Positions 31,014 to 39,100 of a stretch of DNA of 64,000 nucleotides are shown one piece after another (position 1 is the stretch's first letter; every line of letters starts with the position of its first letter). The stretch comes from Actinomadura sp. NBRC 104412 (GTDB lineage: Bacteria; Actinomycetota; Actinomycetes; Streptosporangiales; Streptosporangiaceae), in assembly GCF_030269515.1 (NCBI RefSeq), contig NZ_BSTM01000028.1:1-64000 (forward strand), given 5' to 3'. The translations under genes were made by a program, and so were the position numbers. The notes under the pieces are model-generated. The model made no database searches, had not been told where the DNA came from, and was given only the letters and a program-made list of their open reading frames with translations.

Positions 31014-31909
31014 ATGGCGGGCGAGGCGGCGGGTTGCGTCTCGTGCGGTGGGACGGTCGCCCCGGACGGCCACTGCTGGGACTGCGGCGCGGACCAGCCC
31101 GCGTTCGGATCGCACCTGGAAGTCACCGTGGACGGCGGCGCCGCGGGCGTCACCGACTGCGGCAGGCACCGCAGGCTCAACGCCGACGCGATGGCGCTGG
31201 CCACGTCCGGCGCCTGGACGATCGGTGTCGTCTGCGACGGCGTCTCCATGTCACCCCGTGCCGAACGCGCGGCCCGGATCGCCGCCGACACCGGCGTGGC
31301 GGCACTGGCGGCGCTGCTCCGACCCGCCGCGAACGCGAACGCGAACGCAGCGAACGCGAACGCGGACGCAGACGCAGGAGCGCTCCCCGAAGCCGCGCTC
31401 AGCGCGAGGCCGCCCTCCGCGCCGGACGGGTCGTACAGGCGCTGGCCGGACCCGTTGGCCCCGCCCCCGCCTGCACCTATGTCTCCGCGATCGCCGGGCC
31501 CGAAGGCATCTGGGCCTGCTGGGTCGGCGACAGCCGCGCCTACTGGCTGCCGGACGTTCTCGACGAAGGACCCGGTTTCGCCCTCACCGACGACGACACG
31601 GGCGATCACGATGCCCTCACCGCATGGCTCGGAGCCGACGCTGACGACCCCGAACCGCACGTCCGCAGCTACCGTCCACCGTGGCCTGGACGGCTGCTGC
31701 TCTGCACGGACGGACTGTCGCGCTACCTTCCCGACGCCGGATCCCTCCAGACCGCGCTCAGCGAGGCCCGCCCGCCAGACGGCGACGACGACGCCCCCGG
31801 CCTCCTACGGGACGCCCGGACGCTGGTCGGCCGTGCCCTGGACGCGGGCGGACGGGACAACGTCACCGCGCTCCTCATCCCCGTCCGCCAAGCCGCACCC
31901 CGGCCGTGA
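31014..31909 (+). pseudogene. PP2C-family Ser/Thr phosphatase, frameshifted
   Basis: The N-terminal part (from ATG 31014) has a short zinc ribbon, CVSCGGTVAPDGHCWDCG, then a PP2C start (NADAMALATSGAWTIGVVCDG). After an Ala/Asn repeat encoded by GAACGC units (31330-31380) the frame loses PP2C similarity and runs on to 32018. The PP2C C-terminus (ACTYVSAIAGPEGIWACWVG, SRAYWLPDVL, LLLCTDGLSRYL, GRDNVTALLIP) continues in another frame from about 31400 to the stop at 31909. The break is a -1 or +2 shift near 31400. It could be a real inactivation, a slippage event in the repeat, or a sequencing error. The catalytic acidic residues are split between the frames. Confidence 0.85.
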
Positions 31910-31915
31910 ACGGCG

Positions 31916-33742
31916 TCAGGCAAGGCCGAGGTGCTTGCGGGCGAAGGAGATCTCGGCCTCCATCTGCTTGATGCGTTCCTCCACGACCAGCGATCCGTGG
32001 CCGGCGTCGTACCGGTAGACGTCGTGGGGACGGCCCAGCTCGGCCAGCCGCTCCAGATAGTTGTCGATCTGCCGGATGGGGCAGCGCGGGTCGTTCTCCC
32101 CGGCCAGGATCAGCACGGGCGCCTTCACCCGTTCGACATAGGTGATCGGGGACGACTCCTTGTACCGCTCCGGCACGTCGTCGGGTGAGCCGCCGAACAG
32201 GGACCGGTCGAACGCCTGGAGCCCCTCCATCTCGTCCTCGTACGCGGCGACGTAGTCCGCGACGGGCACGGCGGCGACGGCGACCGTCCAGTCGTCGGGC
32301 TGCGTGCCGATGCCGAGCAGCGTGAGGAACCCTCCCCAGGACCCGCCTGTGAGGACCAGCCTGGCCGGGTCCGCCAGGCCGGAGGAGACGGCCCAGTCGC
32401 GGACGGCCTTGATGTCCTCCAGCTCGGTCAGCCCTACGCGTCCCTCGATCGCGTCGCGCCACTCCGAGCCGTAGCCGGTGGACCCCCGGTAGTTCACCCG
32501 GACGACGGCGAAGCCGTGGTCGACCCAGGCGGCCGTCGACGGGACGAACGAGTCCTGGTCCTGGGCGGTCGGCCCGCCGTGGATGTCGAACACCGTGGGG
32601 AACGGCGCGTCCCCCTCGGCCGGCCTGCTGATCAGCGCGTGGATACGGCCGCCCGGACCGTCCACCCAGGCGTCCTCCACCGGGACGGACGGCGGCGCGG
32701 CTGGCCCCGGCGGCGTCAGCACGACCTCGCCGGACGTGGACCGGATCACGGGCGGTTCGGCGGACGACGACCAGAAGAACTCGACCGTCCCGTCCGGGCG
32801 GGCCCCGGCCCCGCCGATCACTCCGCGGGGCGTGTCGATGCGGGACAGCTCGGCGCTGTCCAGGTCGTACCGGTAGAGCTCGTCGCGGGCCTCGTGGGAG
32901 TGCGACACCAGCAGCGCCGACCCGTCCGGGTACCAGTCGGCGCCGATCTCACCGGGCAGATCGAGCACGATCTCCTGCTCGGTGTTCTCGACCGGGTCCC
33001 AGATCAGCAGTTCCTCCTTGCCCCGGCGCTCGTGGTTGACCAGCAGCCGCGAGTCGCCGGAGACGGGTGAGAACCCGGCGCCGTACACGCCCTTGCCCGG
33101 CCCGTCCCACAGGTCGGCGACCGTCGTCCCGTCGGGACGGACGACGCGCAGGGCCATGTGGCGGCTGTCGCCGTGCTCGCTGTGCCCGATGGCGATGAGC
33201 GTCTCGTCCCGGGAGAGCGCCGCGACATGCGCGTCCTCCTCGTGCTCGTACAGCACCTCCGGCTCGGCGCCCGGACGGCACAGGTGGATGGACGTGCCGC
33301 CCTCGGTCGTGCGCCCGACGACCGCGAGCCCGCTGGAACCGACGGCCAGCCCGGACGGATAGGACGGCTCCAGCCCCGGCACCGCCGGAACGCTGCCGTC
33401 CTCGGCCGCCGCGTCCCCGTCCGAGGAGCGGCCTTCCTCGGAGTCCTCAGTGGTGGCGGGAAGGTCGAACGGGGTGCGGCGCCAGATGCCGAACTCGTCG
33501 CCGTCGGTGTCGGCGAACCACCAGATCCACTCGCCGGTCGGGTCGACGCCGCCCATCCAGGTGCCGTTCGGACGGTCGGTGACCTGCCGCCGCATGCCGG
33601 TCGTCCGGTCCCACGCGTAGATCTCCCAGGTGCCCGTGACGTTCGACCGGTACGTGCTGCGGTGCGGTGCGTCGTGGGCCCAGCCGGGCAGGCTCATCCG
33701 CGCGGCCCGGAACCGCGCCTTCCAGCGCTCGTCGTCGACCAT
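31916..33742 (-). CDS. Prolyl-oligopeptidase-type (S9) serine peptidase
   Basis: A 608-residue cytoplasmic peptidase. Residues 30-360 look like a seven-bladed propeller of WD/TolB-type strands (STYRSNVTGTWEIYAWDRTT, NGTWMGGVDPTGEWIWWF). The C-terminal alpha/beta hydrolase carries the nucleophile motif GGSWGG (Ser), the Asp in LAGENDPRCP and the His in DAGHGSLV. The family hydrolyses short peptides or acyl-peptides. It is convergent with the frameshifted phosphatase, ending 6 bases from it. Confidence 0.92.
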   Translation of the reverse strand: MVDDERWKARFRAARMSLPGWAHDAPHRSTYRSNVTGTWEIYAWDRTTGMRRQVTDRPNGTWMGGVDPTGEWIWWFADTDGDEFGIWRRTPFDLPATTEDSEEGRSSDGDAAAEDGSVPAVPGLEPSYPSGLAVGSSGLAVVGRTTEGGTSIHLCRPGAEPEVLYEHEEDAHVAALSRDETLIAIGHSEHGDSRHMALRVVRPDGTTVADLWDGPGKGVYGAGFSPVSGDSRLLVNHERRGKEELLIWDPVENTEQEIVLDLPGEIGADWYPDGSALLVSHSHEARDELYRYDLDSAELSRIDTPRGVIGGAGARPDGTVEFFWSSSAEPPVIRSTSGEVVLTPPGPAAPPSVPVEDAWVDGPGGRIHALISRPAEGDAPFPTVFDIHGGPTAQDQDSFVPSTAAWVDHGFAVVRVNYRGSTGYGSEWRDAIEGRVGLTELEDIKAVRDWAVSSGLADPARLVLTGGSWGGFLTLLGIGTQPDDWTVAVAAVPVADYVAAYEDEMEGLQAFDRSLFGGSPDDVPERYKESSPITYVERVKAPVLILAGENDPRCPIRQIDNYLERLAELGRPHDVYRYDAGHGSLVVEERIKQMEAEISFARKHLGLA

Positions 33743-33901
33743 GCCCTCAGTATGACCGGATCATGGTCACCCGGGTGCCCACATGCGATCCCCGAAACCC
33801 ACGGGCACTCTTCCCGGGCGGGGATTCTGATCAGCCCCGTGGTGGGCTAATCTCAGCCGGTCGCTTCAACGCCCGCACGGGCTGGAAAGGTCGATCGTCC
33901 G

Positions 33902-34102
33902 ATGCCCAAGATGCCGCGCCTTTTGCTGGCCGCGACCGTCCTGTTCTCCGCCGCGGGACTGACCGCGTGCTCCTCCGACCGCTGGTGCGAGCACGACGCC
34001 ACCGACACCAGGGTCAGCGACAGCTACTGCGAGAGGAACACCCCCGGCTACGAGTGGGAGTCGGACGGCGGCTCGTCCAAGAAGCGCAAGAAGCGCAAGT
34101 AG
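33902..34102 (+). CDS. Small lipoprotein
   Basis: A 66-residue predicted lipoprotein: basic N-terminus (MPKMPR), hydrophobic core LLLAATVLFSAAGL and lipobox LTAC with the lipidated cysteine at residue 23. The mature part is short and hydrophilic with two further Cys residues and ends in a Lys/Arg-rich KKRKKRK tail. Function unknown. It is divergent from the S9 peptidase. Confidence 0.8.
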   Translation: MPKMPRLLLAATVLFSAAGLTACSSDRWCEHDATDTRVSDSYCERNTPGYEWESDGGSSKKRKKRK

Positions 34103-34138
34103 CGCAGGGCGTCCAGGGGCCTCGTCCAGGGTCCTCGT

Positions 34139-34282
34139 CTAGGGGGACCTCCGCAAGGTCAGGGTCTTGCGTGGTCTGCGTCGGCGCGCGTTCTCCTTGG
34201 AACGTGGATCGTCCTCGGCGATCAGGTGCTTGAGCGAGCGCGGCACGATCACTTCCGGCCTGTCGGCGAAGGGGGAACGCAT
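34139..34282 (-). CDS. Small basic protein (47 aa)
   Basis: A short gene with a strong AGAGGAG site seven bases before ATG 34282. The product begins MRSPFADRPEVIVPRSLKHL and ends with a very basic run (ENARRRRPRKTLTLRRSP). It is in the same direction as, and 128 bases downstream of, the 90-residue gene at 34411, so the two may form a small operon. No family recognised. The basic tail suggests nucleic acid or membrane binding. Confidence 0.65.
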   Translation of the reverse strand: MRSPFADRPEVIVPRSLKHLIAEDDPRSKENARRRRPRKTLTLRRSP

Positions 34283-34410
34283 GTGCTGTCTCCTCTGCTG
34301 TCACATGCCCTGAATCGGATGATCCGGCGGACGGCCCGGATCGCCGGATCGCCGGACCCCTGGATCGGCGGATGGCGGGATCATCGAGGTCGCCGGGTCG
34401 CTGGAGCGGG

Positions 34411-34683
34411 TCAGGCGGCGGTGGCGTACTCCTGGAAGGCGCGGCTGACGGTGCGCAGCGCCCACCGCATGCGGATCGCGTACGCCTCGGGGTGGTCGCC
34501 GGCCTCCTGCGCGACGTAGGCGGCGCACCGGGTGCTGTCGCCGCCGCAGGCGCACAGGCTCTCGTCGATCGCCTTGCGGACCCGCTCGGGCGACGGCTCG
34601 TCCGACGGCTGCAACGGGGACGCGAAGAGGATCTGGGCCAGGTCGGAGGTGGTCATCGAGGTGAGGCTCAGCGTCGTCGCCAT
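34411..34683 (-). CDS. Small Cys-containing helical protein (90 aa)
   Basis: The product has a variable Thr/Ser-rich N-terminus, then SPLQPSDEPSPERVRKAIDE, a cluster of three Cys (SLCACGGDSTRCAAYVAQEA) and a helix EAYAIRMRWALRTVSRAF. This type of sequence (PSDxPSPExVRxAI with CGGD and AQEAGDHPE) occurs in many actinomycetes and is easily spotted, but I know no function. A GAAGG site precedes ATG 34683. It may form an operon with the 47-residue gene. Confidence 0.75.
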   Translation of the reverse strand: MATTLSLTSMTTSDLAQILFASPLQPSDEPSPERVRKAIDESLCACGGDSTRCAAYVAQEAGDHPEAYAIRMRWALRTVSRAFQEYATAA

Positions 34684-34964
34684 CGTGTGCCTTCTTCCAT
34701 CGGAAGGGGGTCTCCCTTACCCCTGCTGCTAGTACTGACTCTGACGACCGGGCGAACTCATCGCTATCGGGGAAGTCCCCCATAATGCGCGGAGAAGCCC
34801 CCGAGTCCGGGTAGGGGTAACCCCACCTGCCCACCCCCCAACGGGCACCAGGCCCCGGCCCCGGATCCTCTGCGTACTGGCACATCCGCCTACCGCCCGA
34901 CGCCATTCCCCATCGCCGCACGCGCAGGGATCATGAGTGTCAACGGCATGAGAGGCGGCCCCGA

Positions 34965-35495
34965 ATGCCCCAGTTGATCCAGCTCACCGACTGTTCGGAC
35001 GTCACCCCGGCACTACGCGACGGACTGGTCAAATGCTGGACGGAGGTGACGAACGGGAACGGCGCCAACGGCTTCGCGTTCCCTCCGGTCCACAAGAACG
35101 ATGTCGCCCCCGTCCTGGACGCGCTCATCTCCCGGCTGCACCCCGACCGTGAACGCCTGCTGCTCGCCCTCTCCGGCGCCGCGCTCGTCGGTTGGGTGAC
35201 CCTCAGCCGCGACCCCAACCCCCTGATCGCCCACTGGGGCAGCGTCAACCACCTCCAGACGTTGCCCTCCCATCGCAAGCGCGGTGTGGCCACGGCGTTG
35301 ATGAACGACCTGCACCGCATAGCCCGGGACGAGATGCACCTGGAGCAACTTCACCTGGCGGCCCGTGGCGGGCTCGGCTTAGAGAACTTCTACAGTCGTC
35401 TGGGGTGGCGGGAGGTGGGCCGCTGGCCCAAGGCTCTCCGCCTCGCCCCAGGGGATACCGAGGACGAAGTCCTCATGGTCCTGTCTCCGCTCTGA
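34965..35495 (+). CDS. GNAT-family N-acetyltransferase
   Basis: A 176-residue acetyltransferase. The acetyl-CoA binding motif is HRKRGVATALMNDLHRIA (with the RGVATAL core), preceded by the beta4 strand WGSVNHLQTLPS and followed by LENFYSRLGWREVGRWPKAL. The substrate cannot be predicted; the LENFYSRLGWREVGR end resembles GNATs that act on small amines or peptides. It begins 280 bases after the divergent 90-residue gene. Confidence 0.9.
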   Translation: MPQLIQLTDCSDVTPALRDGLVKCWTEVTNGNGANGFAFPPVHKNDVAPVLDALISRLHPDRERLLLALSGAALVGWVTLSRDPNPLIAHWGSVNHLQTLPSHRKRGVATALMNDLHRIARDEMHLEQLHLAARGGLGLENFYSRLGWREVGRWPKALRLAPGDTEDEVLMVLSPL

Positions 35496-35512
35496 CCCCG
35501 GCATCGCCCGCC

Positions 35513-36595
35513 TCAGTGGGTGTTGATCCAACGGTTGATGCGGGCGAACGAGAGGTCGGCGGACGGATGCAGCGCCAGCGAGTGCCCGGTGTCGGGGACG
35601 GTGGCCCCCGTGAGGCTCGCGGCGGAGGTGTAGTAGGGCGCTTCGTTGGCGCGCACGTTCTCGTCCCGGCCGCAGTCGAGCAGCAGGCCGCACACGGCCG
35701 TGTCATGCTCGCCGACGATCGCTAGGACGTGCGCGCGGACCCTGTTGGTGTCGTTGAGCCCCGGCGGGACGGCCACCCTGGCGGCCGAGTCGCCGAGTTC
35801 GACCCCCGACAGGATGTCCTTGTGCGCCTCGTCGTAGGCGATGACGGCGGGGTCGGCGGCCGAGACGCGGTAGAACGAGGCCGACCGCGTGCCCGGACGG
35901 GTGGTCAGATAGCCGGTATCGATGGACCTGCGGCCGGCGAAGGACGGGTCGAGCATCGCGGGGTGGAACCTCGCGATGGTCAGCGGCGCGCCCGCGGCGA
36001 TGGCCGGTGGGTGCAGCGCGCCGGTCAGCACGACACGGTCGACATCGCGGTGATCGGCGGCCTCCGAAATCGCGATCATTGAGCCGACGGAATGGCCGAT
36101 CACCGTCGTCTGGGAGAAGTCCCGGCGGCGCAGCCATTGGACGATCTGGTGGAGGACATGGGCGTCGGCGGCCACGGTGAGCGCCGTGCTGGGCGGCCGG
36201 GAGCTGTCGCCGCTGCCCGGCCGATCATAGGCGAAGGCGGCGCGGCCCGCGCCGGTGGTCTTCCTCACGTAGGAATAGCGCCGTGGATTCTGGGGCCATT
36301 GCCAATAGGAGGAATCATATGTGCCGCCGTGAACGAGGACATCCACTCTCCGTACGCCACCGGCATAGGAGCGGGGGACGCATAGGGAGCCGGAGACGAT
36401 GTGTTCCCGCGGCAGGCCCGGCCCAAGCCTCACCGGGAGCCGTACCCTCGAACACGAGCCCGCGGACGACGAGCCCCCGGACGACGAGGGGGCGGGTGTC
36501 GCGGGGGCGGGCACGGCGCAGAGGCTCAGCGAGGCCGCCGCCGTGGCCGCGATTCCGCGGGTGATCCTTTTCCCGGGAATGATCGTTTTTCGCAT
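35513..36595 (-). CDS. Secreted alpha/beta hydrolase
   Basis: A 360-residue exported hydrolase. It has an N-terminal signal sequence (MRKTIIPGKRITRGIAATAA leading into a hydrophobic, Ala-rich stretch), a Ser/Pro-rich linker and an alpha/beta hydrolase fold with VLVHGGTYDSSYW (oxyanion region), nucleophile GHSVGS, acid EHDTAV and catalytic His in DTGHSLALHP. Paired Cys (CGLLLDC) suggest a disulfide. An upstream GGGAGG precedes ATG 36595. Substrate unknown, possibly a lipid or ester. Confidence 0.9.
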   Translation of the reverse strand: MRKTIIPGKRITRGIAATAAASLSLCAVPAPATPAPSSSGGSSSAGSCSRVRLPVRLGPGLPREHIVSGSLCVPRSYAGGVRRVDVLVHGGTYDSSYWQWPQNPRRYSYVRKTTGAGRAAFAYDRPGSGDSSRPPSTALTVAADAHVLHQIVQWLRRRDFSQTTVIGHSVGSMIAISEAADHRDVDRVVLTGALHPPAIAAGAPLTIARFHPAMLDPSFAGRRSIDTGYLTTRPGTRSASFYRVSAADPAVIAYDEAHKDILSGVELGDSAARVAVPPGLNDTNRVRAHVLAIVGEHDTAVCGLLLDCGRDENVRANEAPYYTSAASLTGATVPDTGHSLALHPSADLSFARINRWINTH

Positions 36596-36884
36596 GGCGG
36601 CCTCCCGTCCGGAGAAAACCGGAACCCTAACACCACCGCCGATGATCTTTATGACGTCCGGCGAAGTCCGCGCACCTGCCCGGAATTCTCCTTCTCAGGC
36701 CAATCAGGTGGACCACACGTATTTTGTCGGCTGAGCCGACCCATGTGATAATCGATCATATCTTTGTCGTCATGAGCCGTTCCCGGTGCCGGCAAATCCC
36801 GATGGGCGATATCATTCGGGGGCGCCGGGGGCTGGAGAAGCGTGGCGACCGCGGCCACGCCGGGGGAAAGGGCGCGGAGGGGGC

Positions 36885-38996
36885 ATGGCCGAAATCACCG
36901 GGCTGCGCTCGGGCGAGCACCTCGGCAACCTGCCGGCCGAAATATCCAGTTTTATCGGGCGCCGCGCAGAACTGGCGGAGATCGACAGGCTGCTGTCGGG
37001 CTCGCGGCTGGTGACCCTCACCGGTGTCGCCGGCGTCGGCAAGACCAGGACGGCGCTGCGGGCCGCGTCCGAGCTGCGGGCGGCGTTCCCGGACGGGGTG
37101 TGGCTCGCGGAACTGTCCGGCCTGGAGGACCCCGGGCTGCTCGCCTACGCGGTCGCCCACGCGCTGGGCCTGCGCGACCAGACGATGCGCCCGCCCCTCG
37201 ACGTGCTGACCGGCTTCCTGTCCGGCCGGAGGGCGCTGCTGGTGCTGGACACCTGCGAGCACCTCCTCGACGCGTGCGCCCTGCTGGCCGAGGCGCTGCT
37301 GGCCGCCTGCCCGTGGCTGCGGATCCTGGCGACCAGCAGGCGGCCGCTGAACGTCGAGGGCGAGGCCCTGCTCACCATCCCTCCGCTGCCCGTGCCCGGG
37401 GCCGGCGCCGAGCCGGAGGACGACCTCGGCCAGGACTCGGTGGTCCTGTTCGTCGAACGCGCCGCCGCCGTCGACCACCGGTTCGCCCTCACGCCGTCCA
37501 ACCGGGCGGCCGTCGCGCGGCTGTGCCGCCGCCTGGAGGGCATCCCGCTGGCGCTGGAGCTCGCCGCGGTCTGGGTCTCGGCGCTGCCGGTCGAGCGGAT
37601 CGTGGACCGGCTGGACCGGCGGCTCCAACTCCTCGCCGCCGCCGACGGCGGCACGGCGCGGCGGCACGGCGCCCTGCGCACCGCGATCGGGTGGAGCCAC
37701 GAGCTGTGCGCGCCCCTTGAACGGCTGCTCTGGGCACGGGTGTCGGTGTTCGCCGGCGCCTTCGACGAGGCCGCCGCGGCGGCGGTGTGCGCCGACGACC
37801 GGCTGCCGGCCCGTTCCGTCCCCGATCTTCTGGCCGCGCTGGCCGACAGGTCGATCCTGTCGCGCGAGGAGCGCGACACCGGGATCGCCTACCGGATGCT
37901 GGACACGCTCCGGGAGTACGGCACCGAGTGGTTGGAGTCCGCGGGCGAGCGGCGCCTCCTGCAACGCCGGCATCGCGACCACCACCTGGCGCTGGTCCGG
38001 CGGTACGAGGCCGAGTGGTGCGGGCCCCGCCAGCTTGAGTGGCACACGACGATGACGCGTGCGCACGCCGACCTGCGCGCCGCGCTGGAGTTCAGCCTGG
38101 GAGACCCGGACGAGCAGCAGGCCGGGCTCGACCTGGCGGGCGGCCTCCACCTGTTCTGGGCGTCGGGCGGCATGATTCGGGAAGGCAGGCACTATCTCGA
38201 CCGGGCGCTCGCCCTGGACCTGCCTCCCGGCCCCGCGACGGCCAAGGCGCTGTGGACGTGCGCCAGGCTCGCCTGCACCCAGGGCGACCTCGCCGCCGCC
38301 GAAGAGCTCATCGAACGCTGCCGCCCGTACGCGGAACGAGGCGACCGGGTCGCCGCCGGGTACCTGGCCTACCTCACCGGCGGCATCGCCATGTTCCGCG
38401 GCGAGCACGACCGGGCGGCGGAGCTGCTGAGAGACGCCGTCGGCTTCCACCGCGACGGCGGCGACGCCGGCACCGGGCTGCTCCTCAGCCTGGCGGTGCA
38501 GGGCATGGTCCAGGTCATGCGGGGCGACTTCGACCAGGCGACCGCCCTGCTGGAGGAGAGCCGCGAGCTGTGCGACCGGTACGGGGACCGCTGGGCGCGC
38601 GCCTTCGCCGACTACATGCGCGGCCTCGCCGAGCTGGCCCGCGGCGACGTCGCCGCCGCGACCTGGTACGGGCGCGAGTCACTGCGGTTCCGGCCGCTGC
38701 TGCGCGACACCCTGGGCACCGCCCTGGCGCTGGACCTGCTCGCGTCCGCCGCCGTCGCGGACGAGCACGCCGGACCCGCACGCGCCGCCGTGCTGCTCGG
38801 TTTCGCCGATCGCGTGTGGCACACCTTCGGCCTGCCGCAGTTCGGCTCCGGAGACCTGGCCCGGCAACGGCGACGGTGCGAACGGCAGGCGCGCCTGGCC
38901 CTGGGCGACACCGGCTACGAGGCGGCCTTCCGCCAGGGACGCGCGATGGACCTGCTCGACGGGATCGCCTACGCGCTCGGGGAGGCCCCCTGTTGA
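36885..38996 (+). CDS. STAND (NB-ARC) ATPase with TPR-like tail, no HTH
   Basis: A 703-residue signalling ATPase of the AfsR/LuxR-like STAND class. Residues 15-30 hold FIGRRAELAEIDRLL, the P-loop is GVAGVGKT near residue 46, Walker B is ALLVLDTCEHLLD near 117, and a Sensor-1-like ATSRRPLNVEGE and GIPLALELAA (GxP) follow. A winged-helix region (TAIGWSHELCAPLERLLWAR) and about 300 residues of helical repeats complete it. Unlike many relatives there is no N- or C-terminal DNA-binding domain. The ATG at 36885 is chosen; the frame is open from 36786. It is followed by a paralogue fused to a phosphatase and is probably its partner. Confidence 0.9.
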   Translation: MAEITGLRSGEHLGNLPAEISSFIGRRAELAEIDRLLSGSRLVTLTGVAGVGKTRTALRAASELRAAFPDGVWLAELSGLEDPGLLAYAVAHALGLRDQTMRPPLDVLTGFLSGRRALLVLDTCEHLLDACALLAEALLAACPWLRILATSRRPLNVEGEALLTIPPLPVPGAGAEPEDDLGQDSVVLFVERAAAVDHRFALTPSNRAAVARLCRRLEGIPLALELAAVWVSALPVERIVDRLDRRLQLLAAADGGTARRHGALRTAIGWSHELCAPLERLLWARVSVFAGAFDEAAAAAVCADDRLPARSVPDLLAALADRSILSREERDTGIAYRMLDTLREYGTEWLESAGERRLLQRRHRDHHLALVRRYEAEWCGPRQLEWHTTMTRAHADLRAALEFSLGDPDEQQAGLDLAGGLHLFWASGGMIREGRHYLDRALALDLPPGPATAKALWTCARLACTQGDLAAAEELIERCRPYAERGDRVAAGYLAYLTGGIAMFRGEHDRAAELLRDAVGFHRDGGDAGTGLLLSLAVQGMVQVMRGDFDQATALLEESRELCDRYGDRWARAFADYMRGLAELARGDVAAATWYGRESLRFRPLLRDTLGTALALDLLASAAVADEHAGPARAAVLLGFADRVWHTFGLPQFGSGDLARQRRRCERQARLALGDTGYEAAFRQGRAMDLLDGIAYALGEAPC

Positions 38997-39100
38997 CCGG
39001 CGGTCCGCCCCGCACCGTGACCGGTGCAGTCCCCGTGCCCGGCTCGTCCACCGATCGGCTCGACCTCCTCCCCACACCCGCCGTTCAGCCGGAGTACGCG

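Noticed and set aside
38039..39100. 5' extension of the PP2C-STAND frame back to 38039
   Set aside because: It lies inside the upstream STAND gene in another frame and reads as Arg/Pro-rich shadow sequence; a ribosome binding site supports the ATG at 39101.
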